NCBI GenBank assembly: GCA_001023535.1
Contig: CP011020.1
Span: 5,776,509-5,840,508 of the forward strand
Length of the DNA stretch: 64,000 nt
Origin: Pseudomonas chlororaphis
GTDB taxonomy: Bacteria; Pseudomonadota; Gammaproteobacteria; Pseudomonadales; Pseudomonadaceae
Direction of reading: 5' to 3'
Positions 17,375 to 26,435 of this stretch are shown piece by piece. Position numbers and translations under genes: made by a program. Under the pieces are notes generated by a model. That model saw nothing but the letters and a program-made list of their open reading frames with translations, made no database searches and was not told the origin of the DNA. Position 1 is the stretch's first letter; each line of letters starts with the position of its first letter.

Positions 17375-17971
17375 ATGGCCACCTCCGCCCGACTGATCAT
17401 CTGTGAGCATTGCGATGCGGTGTACGAGCCGGTGGTCCTCGTGCGGCATCAAAAAGCCTCGTGCGTGCGCTGCCACGCGGTCATCCAGCGCTACAACGGC
17501 CTGAGCATCGAGCAACGCCTGGCCCTGACCCTCACGGCCGCGGTGCTGTGGGCGTTCACCAATGTCTATCCGATCATGAGCATCCGGTTCAAGGGCCTGA
17601 GCAACAGCGCCACGCTGTGGGACTCCATCGTCGCCCTGAGCCAAGGGCCGATGACCTTCATCGCCCTGGTGGCCGCCGTCGCAATCATCGTCGCACCGGC
17701 CCTGCAATTGGCGCTGCTGCTCTGGGTACTGGGCTACGCCCACGCCAACCGACGGGCGCCCGGCTTCAACCTGTGCATGCGCAGCCTGGAGAGCCTGCGG
17801 CCCTGGAGCATGCTCGAAGTGTGCCTGCTGGGTGCCCTGGTGGCGGTGATCAAGCTTGCCGGCTTGCTGGACGTGCTCCCCGGCATCGGCCTGTTTACGC
17901 TGGCGGCCTTGAGCCTGCTGATGATCCGCATTGCCGGGCGCGATGTCCGCGACCTGTGGGACAGCCTGTGA
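17375..17971 (+). CDS. pqiA: Paraquat-inducible protein A, first half-size protein
   Basis: 198 residues. A zinc-ribbon-like N-terminus has CEHC at 10-13 and a second CVRC pair near 30, followed by four membrane segments with the PqiA core YNGLSIEQRLALTLTAAVL and NVYPIMSIRFKG. In E. coli PqiA is one protein with two such modules; here each module is a separate gene. It works with PqiB and PqiC in lipid transport between inner and outer membrane. It overlaps the next gene by four bases (GTGA), pointing to one operon. Confidence 0.9.
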   Translation: MATSARLIICEHCDAVYEPVVLVRHQKASCVRCHAVIQRYNGLSIEQRLALTLTAAVLWAFTNVYPIMSIRFKGLSNSATLWDSIVALSQGPMTFIALVAAVAIIVAPALQLALLLWVLGYAHANRRAPGFNLCMRSLESLRPWSMLEVCLLGALVAVIKLAGLLDVLPGIGLFTLAALSLLMIRIAGRDVRDLWDSL

Positions 17972-18627
17972 ACGGCCTGCCGTCAGCCGACCCGCCCAAG
18001 GCCGACGACCTGAACCTGTGCCTGTGCCACGGCTGCGGCCTGGCCTGCGACATGAGCGACGAACCCCAGGCCTGCCCACGCTGCGACGCCGACCTGCATC
18101 GCCGCAAACCCAACCCCATCACCCGCACCTGGGCCTACATGCTGGCCGCGCTGGTGTTCTATATCCCGGCCAACCTGCTGCCGGTCATGAATACCCAGAT
18201 GCTCGGCGACGGTGCCGACAGCACCATCATCAGCGGCGTCATCGAGTTCTGGCAAGGCGGCGCCTGGGACATCGCCCTGATCATTTTCATCGCCAGCATC
18301 GCGGTGCCGGGCATCAAGTTTGTCGTGCTGACCTTGCTGCTGGTCACCGTCCAGCGCCGCAGCACCTGGGCTCAGGTCCAGCGGGCCAAGCTCTACCGGC
18401 TGGTGGAGGTGATCGGCTACTGGTCGATGCTCGATGTGTTGGTGGTGGCCCTGGTGGCCGCGCTGGTCAAGTTCCAGGCCCTGAGCGACATCGAGCCGCG
18501 CCCGGGCATTCTGTTTTTCGGCCTGGTGGTGCTGTTCACCATGTTGTCGGCCATGAGTTTCGACCCCCGGCTGATCTGGGACACCCAACCCTGCGAGGAG
18601 GCGCTGGATGAAAACGCAAGCCACTGA
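17968..18627 (+). CDS. pqiA: Paraquat-inducible protein A, second half-size protein
   Basis: 219 residues, starting at GTG 17968 inside the stop of the previous gene. It has its own Cys pairs (CHGC and CPRC near residues 20-45) and four membrane segments (LLPVMNTQMLGDG, IALIIFIASIAVPGIKF). It is the partner module of the first PqiA. The stop lies inside the start of pqiB, a 20-base overlap, so translation of the three is coupled. Confidence 0.88.
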   Translation: MNGLPSADPPKADDLNLCLCHGCGLACDMSDEPQACPRCDADLHRRKPNPITRTWAYMLAALVFYIPANLLPVMNTQMLGDGADSTIISGVIEFWQGGAWDIALIIFIASIAVPGIKFVVLTLLLVTVQRRSTWAQVQRAKLYRLVEVIGYWSMLDVLVVALVAALVKFQALSDIEPRPGILFFGLVVLFTMLSAMSFDPRLIWDTQPCEEALDENASH

Positions 18628-20266
18628 CGGGCAACGGCCCGGGCCAGGACGCGCCAACGTCACCACCCGCCGCTGGACCGTTTCGCTGGTGTGGATCGTG
18701 CCGATCATCGCGGTGCTGGTGGGGCTGTCCCTGGTGGTCCACGACTGGCTGCAGGAAGGCCCGACCATCACCATCACCTTCAAGACCGGCCAGGGCCTGA
18801 CCGCCAACAAGACCGAGGTGAAATATCGCAATGTGGTCATCGGCCAGGTCACCGACGTGCAATTGAGCAACGACCAGAAAAACGTCACCGCCACGGTCAA
18901 ACTGGCCAAGAACGCCGACACTTTCACCCACGAAGACTCCGTGTTCTGGGTGGTTCGGCCGCGCATCGGCGCCGGCGGGATCTCGGGGATCGACACCTTG
19001 CTGTCCGGTGACTTCATCGGCGCCGACGCCGGCCAGTCGAAGGTGCGCGCCAAGTCCTTCACCGGCCTGGAAGCCCCGCCGCCGATCACCTACGGCGAAC
19101 CGGGCAAGCGCTTCACCCTGCACTCCCAGGACCTCGGCTCGCTGGACATCGGCTCGCCGGTGTACCTGCGCAAGATCCCGGTGGGCCAGGTCGTGTCCTA
19201 CGCACTGGACGCCGAGGGCAAGGGCGTCGACATCGATGTGTTCGTCAACGCGCCCAACGACGCCTACGTCACCGAAAACACCCGGTTCTGGAACGTCAGC
19301 GGCGTGGACGTCAACGTCGGCGCCAACGGTTTCGCGGTCAAGACCGAATCCCTCTCGGCCCTGCTGCTGGGCGGCATCGCCTTCCGGGCCCCGGATTACA
19401 ACCCCAACGACAGCCCGGCCAGCGCGGACAAGACCTTCGAACTGTTCGCCGACCAGCAGAGCGCACTCGCGCCGCCCAACGGCAAGGCGCAATACCTGGC
19501 GTTGCGCTTCGATCAGGCGCTGCGCGGCTTACGGGTCGATGCGCCGGTGGAATTCCTCGGTGTGGAGGTCGGCCGGGTGGTGGCGATCAACCTGGATTTC
19601 GACGAGAAACAACGCAGCTTTCCGGTCAACGTCGGTGTGGTGATCTACCCGCAACGCCTGGGCAAGGCCCATGAGAAACTGCTCAAGGCCCTCAATCATA
19701 ACCCCGACGACGAAGCCGCTGGCGCACGCCTGATCGGCAGTTTCGTCGAGCGCGGGCTGCGCGCCCAGGCCCGCAGCGGCAACCTGCTGACCGGGCAGTT
19801 GTACATCGCACTGGACTTCTACCCCAAGGCGGAAAAAGTCGCCTTTGACCCCAATGCCCGGCCGGTCCGTATCCCGACCATTCCGGGCAGCCTGCAGCAA
19901 CTGCAGGAACAGCTCCATTCAATGGTGGAACGGATCAACAAGCTGCCGCTGGAGAGCATCGCCAGCAACCTGGACGGCAACCTGGTGGAACTGCGCAAGG
20001 GCCTGAAACAGATCAACGGCAAGACCCTGCCCGGCGTGCAAAGCACCTTGCAGGACGTGAGCAAGACCCTGCAATCGGCCAACTCGACCCTCGCCGAGGA
20101 TTCACCCCAGCGCGAACAACTGACCGAGACCCTCGACGACCTGGGCCGCATGTCGCGCTCGCTACGCGAGTTGTCCGACTACCTGAGCCGCCATCCCGAA
20201 TCGCTGCTGCGTGGACGTCCCAAGGATGCTCCGGCGCAGAACCTCACGTTGCCGCCAAACGAATGA
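18608..20266 (+). CDS. pqiB: MCE-domain lipid transport protein PqiB
   Basis: 552 residues with one N-terminal membrane anchor (about 24-45) and then three MCE (MlaD-like) domains, seen as GPTITITFKTGQGL..YRNVVIGQV, LGSLDIGSPVYLRKIPVGQV and LRVDAPVEFLGVEVGRVV. The last 130 residues are helical and in E. coli PqiB form the needle crossing the periplasm. ATG 18608 has GAGGAGGCGCTGG upstream. The product connects the PqiA permease to PqiC at the outer membrane. Confidence 0.93.
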   Translation: MKTQATDGQRPGPGRANVTTRRWTVSLVWIVPIIAVLVGLSLVVHDWLQEGPTITITFKTGQGLTANKTEVKYRNVVIGQVTDVQLSNDQKNVTATVKLAKNADTFTHEDSVFWVVRPRIGAGGISGIDTLLSGDFIGADAGQSKVRAKSFTGLEAPPPITYGEPGKRFTLHSQDLGSLDIGSPVYLRKIPVGQVVSYALDAEGKGVDIDVFVNAPNDAYVTENTRFWNVSGVDVNVGANGFAVKTESLSALLLGGIAFRAPDYNPNDSPASADKTFELFADQQSALAPPNGKAQYLALRFDQALRGLRVDAPVEFLGVEVGRVVAINLDFDEKQRSFPVNVGVVIYPQRLGKAHEKLLKALNHNPDDEAAGARLIGSFVERGLRAQARSGNLLTGQLYIALDFYPKAEKVAFDPNARPVRIPTIPGSLQQLQEQLHSMVERINKLPLESIASNLDGNLVELRKGLKQINGKTLPGVQSTLQDVSKTLQSANSTLAEDSPQREQLTETLDDLGRMSRSLRELSDYLSRHPESLLRGRPKDAPAQNLTLPPNE

Positions 20267-20283
20267 TCACAGGAGCACACCTG

Positions 20284-20808
20284 ATGCCGCTGAAACTCAT
20301 AGGGCTCGCCATCGCCCTGTTGCTCGTCGCCTGTCGCAGCGATCCTATCCACTACCACACCCTGAGCCCCGCCCAGCCGGCCGGCCCGTCGCGGTCCAAC
20401 GCGGACATCCAGGTCGAGCAAGTCAGCGTACCGCCCCAGGTGGATCGCACCCAGATGGTCATCCGCCAGGGCAACAGTGCCCTGGCGATCCTGGAAACCG
20501 AATGGTGGGGCGCCAGCCTGGCCGATGAACTGCACAGCAGCCTGGACGAACAGTTGAATAATCCCGGCGCGGCCAAGCGTTTGCTGCGCGTGGACGTGAA
20601 GCGCTTCGACTCGATTCCCGGTCGCTACGCCCGCATGGATGTGCAATGGCGACTGCGGGGCACGCAATCCCCCACCCTCACCTGCCGCAGCAGCCTGCAA
20701 ACGCCGGCGGGTGGCAGCATCGACGCGCTGGTGAGCGCCCATCAGAACAACGTCCGTCAGTTGGTGGGCCTCATCGAGCAGGCCGCCACGGCAAACGCCT
20801 GCCCCTGA
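20284..20808 (+). CDS. pqiC: PqiC-like outer-membrane lipoprotein
   Basis: 174 residues from ATG 20284, chosen because AGGAGCACACC stands just before it; an in-frame ATG at 20263 overlaps the pqiB stop. A lipobox LLVAC ends the signal, followed by the ABC-type transport auxiliary lipoprotein fold (YHTLSPAQPA, VSVPPQVDRTQMVI). It completes the pqiA-pqiA-pqiB-pqiC operon. Confidence 0.88.
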   Translation: MPLKLIGLAIALLLVACRSDPIHYHTLSPAQPAGPSRSNADIQVEQVSVPPQVDRTQMVIRQGNSALAILETEWWGASLADELHSSLDEQLNNPGAAKRLLRVDVKRFDSIPGRYARMDVQWRLRGTQSPTLTCRSSLQTPAGGSIDALVSAHQNNVRQLVGLIEQAATANACP

Positions 20809-20809
20809 T

Positions 20810-21439
20810 TCACTCGGCCCAGTGCAGCGACAACACGGGCGCCACCCGTGGATGGCGGTCGATGCGCGCCAGCAAGCCGTGGAACTCGGGACGAGCACTC
20901 AGCATCGCTTCCCGCGTGCCGCTCCAGCGAGTGATCACCGCGGCCAGGACATCCAGGGCTCCCGGTTCGGCACCGCCGAAAAAAGGCCTGGCCGCGAACT
21001 GGTCGGCAAACAAGGCCCAGTTGCGATACAGCCGTTGCTGGGTACCTCGGACCAATGACTCGGCGCAGGCGCCATCACCACCGTCCAGCCAGCGCTGTGG
21101 AAAATCGATGATGCCGATGGGCGTGTAGCAATTGGCGGCGACATAGACCAGGCCGCGCAGGGTTTGCGGGCGTTCGAGGGGATCGTCAGGCAGCAGCTTC
21201 GACGCGGGAAAGCTCAGCCCGAGGTGAATCAGGATCGCGGCCGCCTCGGTCAGCACCGAGCCATCCGGTAATTGCAGGGTGGGCACTTGGACTTGTGGGT
21301 TCAATGTCTTGAGCTCGCGCGTTGCCTCGCTGTCCTCGGTCGAATAGGCATCGATCCGGCGAAACGGCACGCCGCACCACTCCAGCGCGATCTCCACCGC
21401 CGCCGACCCGGACTGGCGATGACCAAACAACTGATACAT
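20810..21439 (-). CDS. Glutathione S-transferase family protein
   Basis: 209 residues. A thioredoxin-fold N-terminal domain (MYQLFGHRQSGSAAVEIALEW, NPQVQVPTLQLPDG) with the glutathione-binding cis-Pro and TEAAAI, then an all-helical C-terminal domain (ALDVLAAVITRW). S11 or S13 is the likely catalytic-type residue. Substrate unknown. Its stop is one base beyond the end of pqiC on the other strand, so the two are tightly convergent. Confidence 0.85.
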   Translation of the reverse strand: MYQLFGHRQSGSAAVEIALEWCGVPFRRIDAYSTEDSEATRELKTLNPQVQVPTLQLPDGSVLTEAAAILIHLGLSFPASKLLPDDPLERPQTLRGLVYVAANCYTPIGIIDFPQRWLDGGDGACAESLVRGTQQRLYRNWALFADQFAARPFFGGAEPGALDVLAAVITRWSGTREAMLSARPEFHGLLARIDRHPRVAPVLSLHWAE

Positions 21440-21652
21440 GAGGGACTCCTCAAAGGGGGTATTGGGTAGAGCCCGTCAGCCCACCGACGTTCAAACCGAC
21501 GCCGCTGTTTGCAGTATCAGGCTGACCAGCTGCACGCCGACGAGTTATCACCCCCGTCGATATCCACCATCATTTCAATGAAGTTCTTATTGACGGTGGT
21601 CGGACGCAACAATGGCGCCACACCAACCACTGCACCCCCGGAGCACACCCTC

Positions 21653-22048
21653 ATGAAACGCCAAATCATCCTCAGCCTTGCTTTCTCGGTCCTGGCCGCC
21701 AACGTATTCGCCGCCACCGCCCAACCTGTTGTCGCCGAAGGCGGCTCCGATCGCCTGATCGAAAAACGCGTTGCCGAAGGCGGTGCCGATCGCCTGCTGG
21801 AACGCCGCGTCGCCGAGGGTGGTTCCGATCGCCTGCTGGAACGCCGCGTTGCCGAAGGCGGTGCCGATCGCCTGCTGGAACGCCGTGTCGCCGAAGGTGG
21901 CGCCGATCGCCTGCTGGAACGCCGCGTCGCCGAAGGTGGTGCTGATCGCCTGCTGGAACGCCGCGTCGCCGAAGGTGGTTCCGATCGCCTGCTGGAACGC
22001 CGTGTCGCCGAAGGTGGTTCCGATCGCCTGATCGAGAACCGCGCATGA
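21653..22048 (+). CDS. Secreted protein made of eight 13-residue tandem repeats
   Basis: 131 residues from ATG 21653 (GGAG 12 bases before). A Sec signal ends near AAT at about residue 23. From about residue 28 nearly the whole protein is eight copies of VAEGG(S/A)DRL(L/I)E(R/K/N)R, 39 bases each, differing mainly at one Ser/Ala and one Leu/Ile site. It contains no Cys and no hydrophobic domain. Units are joined through Arg-Arg-Val. Similar proteins occur in other fluorescent pseudomonads, sometimes labelled phage infection protein, without support that I can see. Function unknown. Confidence 0.8.
   Translation: MKRQIILSLAFSVLAANVFAATAQPVVAEGGSDRLIEKRVAEGGADRLLERRVAEGGSDRLLERRVAEGGADRLLERRVAEGGADRLLERRVAEGGADRLLERRVAEGGSDRLLERRVAEGGSDRLIENRA
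21734..22045 (+). repeat. 39-bp coding tandem repeat, eight copies
   Basis: Near-identical in-frame 39-base units beginning GTCGCCGAAGGCGG or GTTGCCGAAGGCGG, ending in CGC. Third-position differences show the copies are not all freshly made. Confidence 0.9.
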
Positions 22049-22092
22049 AGGAGGCCCATGCAACCCAGGCCCCAGACAATGCAACACCCACC

Positions 22093-22166
22093 GTGGCGAG
22101 GGAGCTTGCTCCCGCTGGGCTGCAACGCAGCCCCCGACAATAACCGCGAGCAAGCACCCTCGCCAC
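22093..22166. repeat. REPIN (GTGGCGAGGG family)
   Basis: GTGGCGAGGGAGCTTGCTCC faces GCGAGCAAGCACCCTCGCCA. It lies between the repeat-protein gene and the convergent DUF1615 gene and could end both transcripts. Confidence 0.8.
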
Positions 22167-22213
22167 GGTCTCTTCTCAAATACCCAAGCCCCGCCATCGA
22201 CCTCGCGTCATCG

Positions 22214-23308
22214 CTACCGCCCCGACGCCCGCGCCATACACCGCTGATAACGCTCATCCACCCGCTTGGCAAACCACGCCGTCGTCAACGTGCGTGTGAT
22301 CTTCGGGCTCTTGAGCACGATCCCCGGCAACACCGCCCGCGGCAACGGCTTGCCTTCCGCACTTTCGGCCAGCTCGAACACCCGCTTGTAGAGCTTGCTG
22401 TCCTCGAACGCCAGGCTGTCCCCCAGCTCCAGTTGATCGCGAATGGTCGGGTTGCGCATTCCCAACGACTTGCCCAGCGTGCGTACCGCCAGCTCCGTGC
22501 TACCCGGCATGATGGCGTCATGCAGGATCAGATCACCGTCCAGCGCCAGGGAAATGCCCGACGCCCGACTCACCGCATGCTGGAACGCCGCATTGCGACT
22601 GGCGTACCACCCGGCATTGAAATCGGCGAAACGGTACAGCGGCTCGGTGTAGCTCACCGGATAGCCCAACAGATGGGCGATGCCGAAATACAGGCCGCCG
22701 CGACGGCTGAACACTTCGCGACGAATCGAGCCATCCACCGTGTAGGGGTAATTGCGGGCATTGGCCTGGGCAAAGGCGATGCTGACCTGCATCGGCCCAC
22801 CGGTGTGCACCGGGTTGAAGCCGTCGAACAGCGTCTTGCCCAGCGGCACCATGCCGATGAAATCATCGAAGATCTCGCTCAACGCCTTCTCACTGCGCAC
22901 CGCGTTGAGCCGGTCGGCGTAGCTTTTGCCGTTGGGCGAGCGCAGCTCAAGCGCACCGCTGATCAACAGCCTGGGAATGTGCATCTTCGCTGCGCGGCGA
23001 TCGATCTCTTCCCGGGCGATCTTGCCCAGCCCCGGCACGCTGGGGTCGGCCTGGAAGGTTGATTCCTGCTCGGTCACCGCCAGGACTGCACAGATATTCT
23101 GCGTCGTGGTCGAGATCTGCTGGGCCGAGAAGGCCACATAGATGTCATTGGCCCACCCTTCGCGATCCGCGGTCTTTGACGGCAGCAACCGCACGATCTG
23201 CCGTTTGACCTCGTCCGGTTGGCGTTCAGGCTCCTGGGCTTGGCGACTGCCGCAACCGGCCAGGGCCAGTAATGCGACAAGGCTGATCATCCATCGACTG
23301 AGTTGCAT
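22214..23308 (-). CDS. DUF1615 family lipoprotein
   Basis: 364 residues from ATG 23308 (GGGG seven bases before). A signal of about 19 residues ends in the lipobox LALAGC. The mature protein matches DUF1615, a proteobacterial family of unknown role, with WANDIYVAF, VTEQESTFQADPSVPGLGKIAREEIDRRA (a lysozyme-like Glu region) and GGPMQVSIAFAQ. The Glu and the QESTF stretch recall lytic transglycosylases, but that is only a resemblance. Confidence 0.85.
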   Translation of the reverse strand: MQLSRWMISLVALLALAGCGSRQAQEPERQPDEVKRQIVRLLPSKTADREGWANDIYVAFSAQQISTTTQNICAVLAVTEQESTFQADPSVPGLGKIAREEIDRRAAKMHIPRLLISGALELRSPNGKSYADRLNAVRSEKALSEIFDDFIGMVPLGKTLFDGFNPVHTGGPMQVSIAFAQANARNYPYTVDGSIRREVFSRRGGLYFGIAHLLGYPVSYTEPLYRFADFNAGWYASRNAAFQHAVSRASGISLALDGDLILHDAIMPGSTELAVRTLGKSLGMRNPTIRDQLELGDSLAFEDSKLYKRVFELAESAEGKPLPRAVLPGIVLKSPKITRTLTTAWFAKRVDERYQRCMARASGR

Positions 23309-23446
23309 GTTGCCCCATGAGGTCCGTTGGTCCGCAGCCACCATACGACCAAATGCCGGACGAGGCTACGTTCGCTCGCTCGGGACGACGGGTCACCACA
23401 CCCTCCCCTCGGAATCGACCGGTTGCACCCTGGCGGGATGTGCCGA

Positions 23447-23475
23447 CGCCTTCGCGAGCAAGCTCGCTCCCGCAG
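23447..23475. repeat. Single REP sequence
   Basis: GCCTTCGCGAGCAAGCTCGC followed by TCCCGCAGG; one REP half downstream of hemB. Confidence 0.65.
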
Positions 23476-23498
23476 GTGTTTTCACTCTGGATCCGTGG

Positions 23499-24473
23499 TC
23501 AGATCCCGCTTGACGCCAGGTCCATCGCAAAATAGGTGAAGATCAGGTCGGCCCCTGCTCGCTTGATCGCCCCCAGGCTTTCACGGACCACCCGGGCTTC
23601 GTCGATGGCGCCGGCCTGGGCGGCGAACTTGATCATCGCGTATTCGCCACTGACCTGATAAGCCGACAGCGGCAGGTTCGACGCCTGGCGGATGTCGCGG
23701 ATGATGTCCAGGTAGGCACCGGCCGGCTTGACCATCAACGCATCGGCCCCTTCCTGCTCATCGAGCAGCGATTCGCGCAGGGCTTCGCGGCGGTTCATCG
23801 GGTTCATCTGGTAGCTCTTGCGGTCGCCCTTCAAGGCGCTGCCGCCGGCTTCGCGGAACGGCCCATACAGCGCCGAGGCGAATTTGGTCGAGTAAGCCAT
23901 GATCGCCGTCTGGCTGAAACCGGCTTCGTCCAGGGCCCTGCGGATGGCCTGGACCTGGCCGTCCATGGCCGCCGACGGGGCGATCACATCGGCGCCGGCG
24001 CGGGCCGCTGCCACGGCCTGCTTGCCCAGGTTGACCAAGGTCCGGTCATTGTCCACTTCGTGCCCGTGCAGGACGCCACAATGGCCATGATCGGTGTACT
24101 CGCAAAAGCAGGTATCGGACATCACGATCATTTCCGGCACGGCGTCCTTGCAGATGCCGGCCATGCGCGACACCAGGCCACGCTCGCTCCAGGTATCGCT
24201 GCCGTCGCCGTCCAGGTGGTGGGAGACGCCAAAGGTCATCACGGCCTTGATGCCGGCCCGGGCGTAGCGTTCGATCTCGCTGGCCAGTTTCGATTCAGGG
24301 ATGCGCACCACGCCCGGCATGCTCTTGATCGGCACGAAGTCGTCAATTTCCTCTTCGACGAAAATCGGCAGCACCAGGTCGTTCAGGGTGAACTCGGTTT
24401 CCTGGAACAGGCTGCGCAAGCTGGCATTGCGACGCAGACGGCGTGGACGTGCTTCGGGGAACTGGCTGGACAT
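23499..24473 (-). CDS. hemB: Delta-aminolevulinic acid dehydratase, E. coli-like zinc type
   Basis: 324 residues from ATG 24473 (CAGGAGTCCC before it). It condenses two 5-aminolevulinate into porphobilinogen. Schiff-base lysines are K197 (STKFAS) and K249 (VKPAGAY). C122, C124 and C132 in [13 protein letters not shown] match the catalytic zinc site of E. coli HemB (C120, C122, C130). The well-studied P. aeruginosa HemB lacks these cysteines and uses magnesium, so this is probably a second copy of different metal type, as in other fluorescent pseudomonads. The housekeeping copy is not in this window. No clear Zur box was found. Confidence 0.92.
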   Translation of the reverse strand: MSSQFPEARPRRLRRNASLRSLFQETEFTLNDLVLPIFVEEEIDDFVPIKSMPGVVRIPESKLASEIERYARAGIKAVMTFGVSHHLDGDGSDTWSERGLVSRMAGICKDAVPEMIVMSDTCFCEYTDHGHCGVLHGHEVDNDRTLVNLGKQAVAAARAGADVIAPSAAMDGQVQAIRRALDEAGFSQTAIMAYSTKFASALYGPFREAGGSALKGDRKSYQMNPMNRREALRESLLDEQEGADALMVKPAGAYLDIIRDIRQASNLPLSAYQVSGEYAMIKFAAQAGAIDEARVVRESLGAIKRAGADLIFTYFAMDLASSGI

Positions 24474-24649
24474 GGGACTCCTGGGCAATTGGGGGCTCGA
24501 TCACAGGGGGCAAAGCTTATGCCCTGGTCGACCCGGGCACAAACGCCGGCTGGAAAACAGAGTGTTACCGGCCGGGCAATAATCGCTCTACAGGGCCAAC
24601 GTGCCATTGATGCAAATCACCCCAGCACTGCCCGGGCGTCATCAGCCGC

Positions 24650-25348
24650 TCATTCCGGAATCTTCAGCCCACGAACCACCGCCGGTCGCGCCAGGAAGCG
24701 CTCCAATACCCGCGTCACGTTGGGAAAGTGCTGGATGCCCACCAGGTCACCGGCCTCGTAGAAGCCGATCAGGTTGCGCACCCATGGAAAGGTCGCGATG
24801 TCGGCGATGGTGTAGCGCTCGCCCATGATCCAGTCGCGTCCTTGCAGGCGCCCGTCGAGCACTTTGAGCAGGCGTTTGCTTTCCTCGACGTAACGGTCAC
24901 GGGGGCGCTTGTCCTCGTAGTCCTTGCCGGCGAACTTGTTGAAGAACCCCAGCTGCCCGAACATCGGCCCGATCCCGCCCATCTGGAACATCAGCCACTG
25001 GATCGTCTCGTAGCGCGCCGCCGAGTCCTGGGCCAGCAACTGGCCGCTCTTGTCCGCCAGGTAGATCAGGATCGCCCCCGACTCGAACAGCGCCAGCGGC
25101 TTATCCCCCGGCCCGTGGGGGTCGAGAATCGCCGGAATCTTGTTGTTGGGGTTCAGGGACAGGAACTCGGGGGATAACTGATCATTGCTGCCGAAGTCCA
25201 CTTTATGAGGCTCGTACGGCAGGCCGATCTCTTCGAGCATGATCGAGACTTTCACGCCGTTGGGGGTCGGCAGCGAATAGAGCTGGATCCACTCAGGGTA
25301 TTGAGCGGGCCATTTGCGGGTGATGGGAAATGGATTCAGGTCAGCCAT
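24650..25348 (-). CDS. Glutathione S-transferase, YghU/Nu-class-like
   Basis: 232 residues from ATG 25348. The N-terminal domain has YSLPTPNGVKVSIMLEEIGLPYE and NPNNKIPAILDP, and the C-terminal helical domain has QWLMFQMGGIGPMFGQLGFF and PFW-like FPWVRNLIGFY. This fits the YghU/YfcG-like GSTs, which act as disulfide-bond reductases with glutathione. TPN rather than a catalytic Tyr or Ser is typical of that group. Single gene, same strand as hemB but 175 bases apart. Confidence 0.88.
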   Translation of the reverse strand: MADLNPFPITRKWPAQYPEWIQLYSLPTPNGVKVSIMLEEIGLPYEPHKVDFGSNDQLSPEFLSLNPNNKIPAILDPHGPGDKPLALFESGAILIYLADKSGQLLAQDSAARYETIQWLMFQMGGIGPMFGQLGFFNKFAGKDYEDKRPRDRYVEESKRLLKVLDGRLQGRDWIMGERYTIADIATFPWVRNLIGFYEAGDLVGIQHFPNVTRVLERFLARPAVVRGLKIPE

Positions 25349-25642
25349 GGTCGCAGGTTCCGAGAAGAATGGATGAGCGAGGATAATCCAAATCCGGAAA
25401 GACCTCATAGGCGTGATCGGGCCCTGCGCTGTTCTTAATTTCGCAACATCCTGTCGCTAATGTTCAGTGCATCGCTGGGAAGGAACCGGCCGCAGGATCG
25501 AACCAAAGGGCCTCAATGGACTCTGAGCAATGCCCTTAAGGGAACCGAGGCGGCGTCATGACAAGGAAAACACCCGAGGCCATCCGCCTCGTGGTGCCAG
25601 GGTTTGTCAGCCTGACTCAAAGAAGACTGAAGAATCGATCCG

Positions 25643-26317
25643 ATGATGAACCCACTGAATTTCGCCAAGCGCCTGCAGCACCGTTCGTGGCTGCTGCTGC
25701 CGACCTTACTGGTGGTCTGCGGCCTGGCGCTGTCGCTGGAGTCCAGCGTCAGTCGCGCCCAGCCAGTCGACGGTGTCCAGACCCTGGTGTTCCTGCGCCA
25801 TGCCGAAAAACCGGCCGGCGGCCTGGGCCAACTCAATTGCCAGGGCCTCAACCGGGCCATCGACCTGGCCACCCTGCTGCCGGAAAAATTCGGCAAGGCC
25901 GACTATGTGTTCGCGGCCAACCCGACCCGCAACGTCGAAGAGGGCGAACTGGATAACTCCTACAGCTACATTCGCCCGCTGATGACCATCAGCCCCAGCG
26001 CCATCAAGCTCGGGCTGCCGGTGAACATCAATTATTCGGCCAACGACACCAGTGACCTGGCGGATGAGTTGCTGCACGACAAGTACCACAACGCCACCAT
26101 CTACACCGCCTGGTCCCATGGCTACCTGCCGGAGCTGATCAACAAGGTCGCCGGCGAGGCCGTCGGCAAGAAGCAGACCATTACCGAAGACTGGGAATCC
26201 GGGGATTTCGATTCGTTGTATGTGCTGACCCTGACCTGGCACAACGGCAAGGCCAGCCTCTCCAGCCGGACCTACAAGCAAGGCCTGGATAACGGCCAGG
26301 AAACCTGCCCGACCTGA
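25643..26317 (+). CDS. Exported histidine phosphatase family protein
   Basis: 224 residues. A hydrophobic stretch near residues 17-33 followed by a signal-like SRAQP suggests export. The core begins VQTLVFLRHAEKPAGG, the RH motif of branch 1 histidine phosphatases, and the second catalytic His is probably in TAWSHGYLPELIN. Normal families have RHG; here it is RHA. Substrate unknown. The 294 bases upstream hold no gene; a small hairpin CCGAGGCCATCCGCCTCG is near 25572. Confidence 0.75.
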   Translation: MMNPLNFAKRLQHRSWLLLPTLLVVCGLALSLESSVSRAQPVDGVQTLVFLRHAEKPAGGLGQLNCQGLNRAIDLATLLPEKFGKADYVFAANPTRNVEEGELDNSYSYIRPLMTISPSAIKLGLPVNINYSANDTSDLADELLHDKYHNATIYTAWSHGYLPELINKVAGEAVGKKQTITEDWESGDFDSLYVLTLTWHNGKASLSSRTYKQGLDNGQETCPT

Positions 26318-26435
26318 GGCATCAGCCGCGGTGGCGGGGGCGTCAGGTCCTGACCGACGGGAGGACGTTGCGCTCGGCGGGAGTCAGTGCCGCGGGGTAT
26401 GATGCAGCCATTCTCCCGCTACCCGGATTTTCTCC

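Noticed and set aside
17410..17967. Upstream extension of the second PqiA frame into the first pqiA gene
   Set aside because: The extension is out of frame with pqiA and low complexity; GTG 17968 overlapping the stop is the likely start.
21734..22045. Regular 39-bp repeats considered as a CRISPR-like array
   Set aside because: The units are in-frame coding repeats with no spacers and no cas genes.
24474..24649. Zur box search before the zinc-type hemB
   Set aside because: No convincing AT-rich Zur palindrome was seen.
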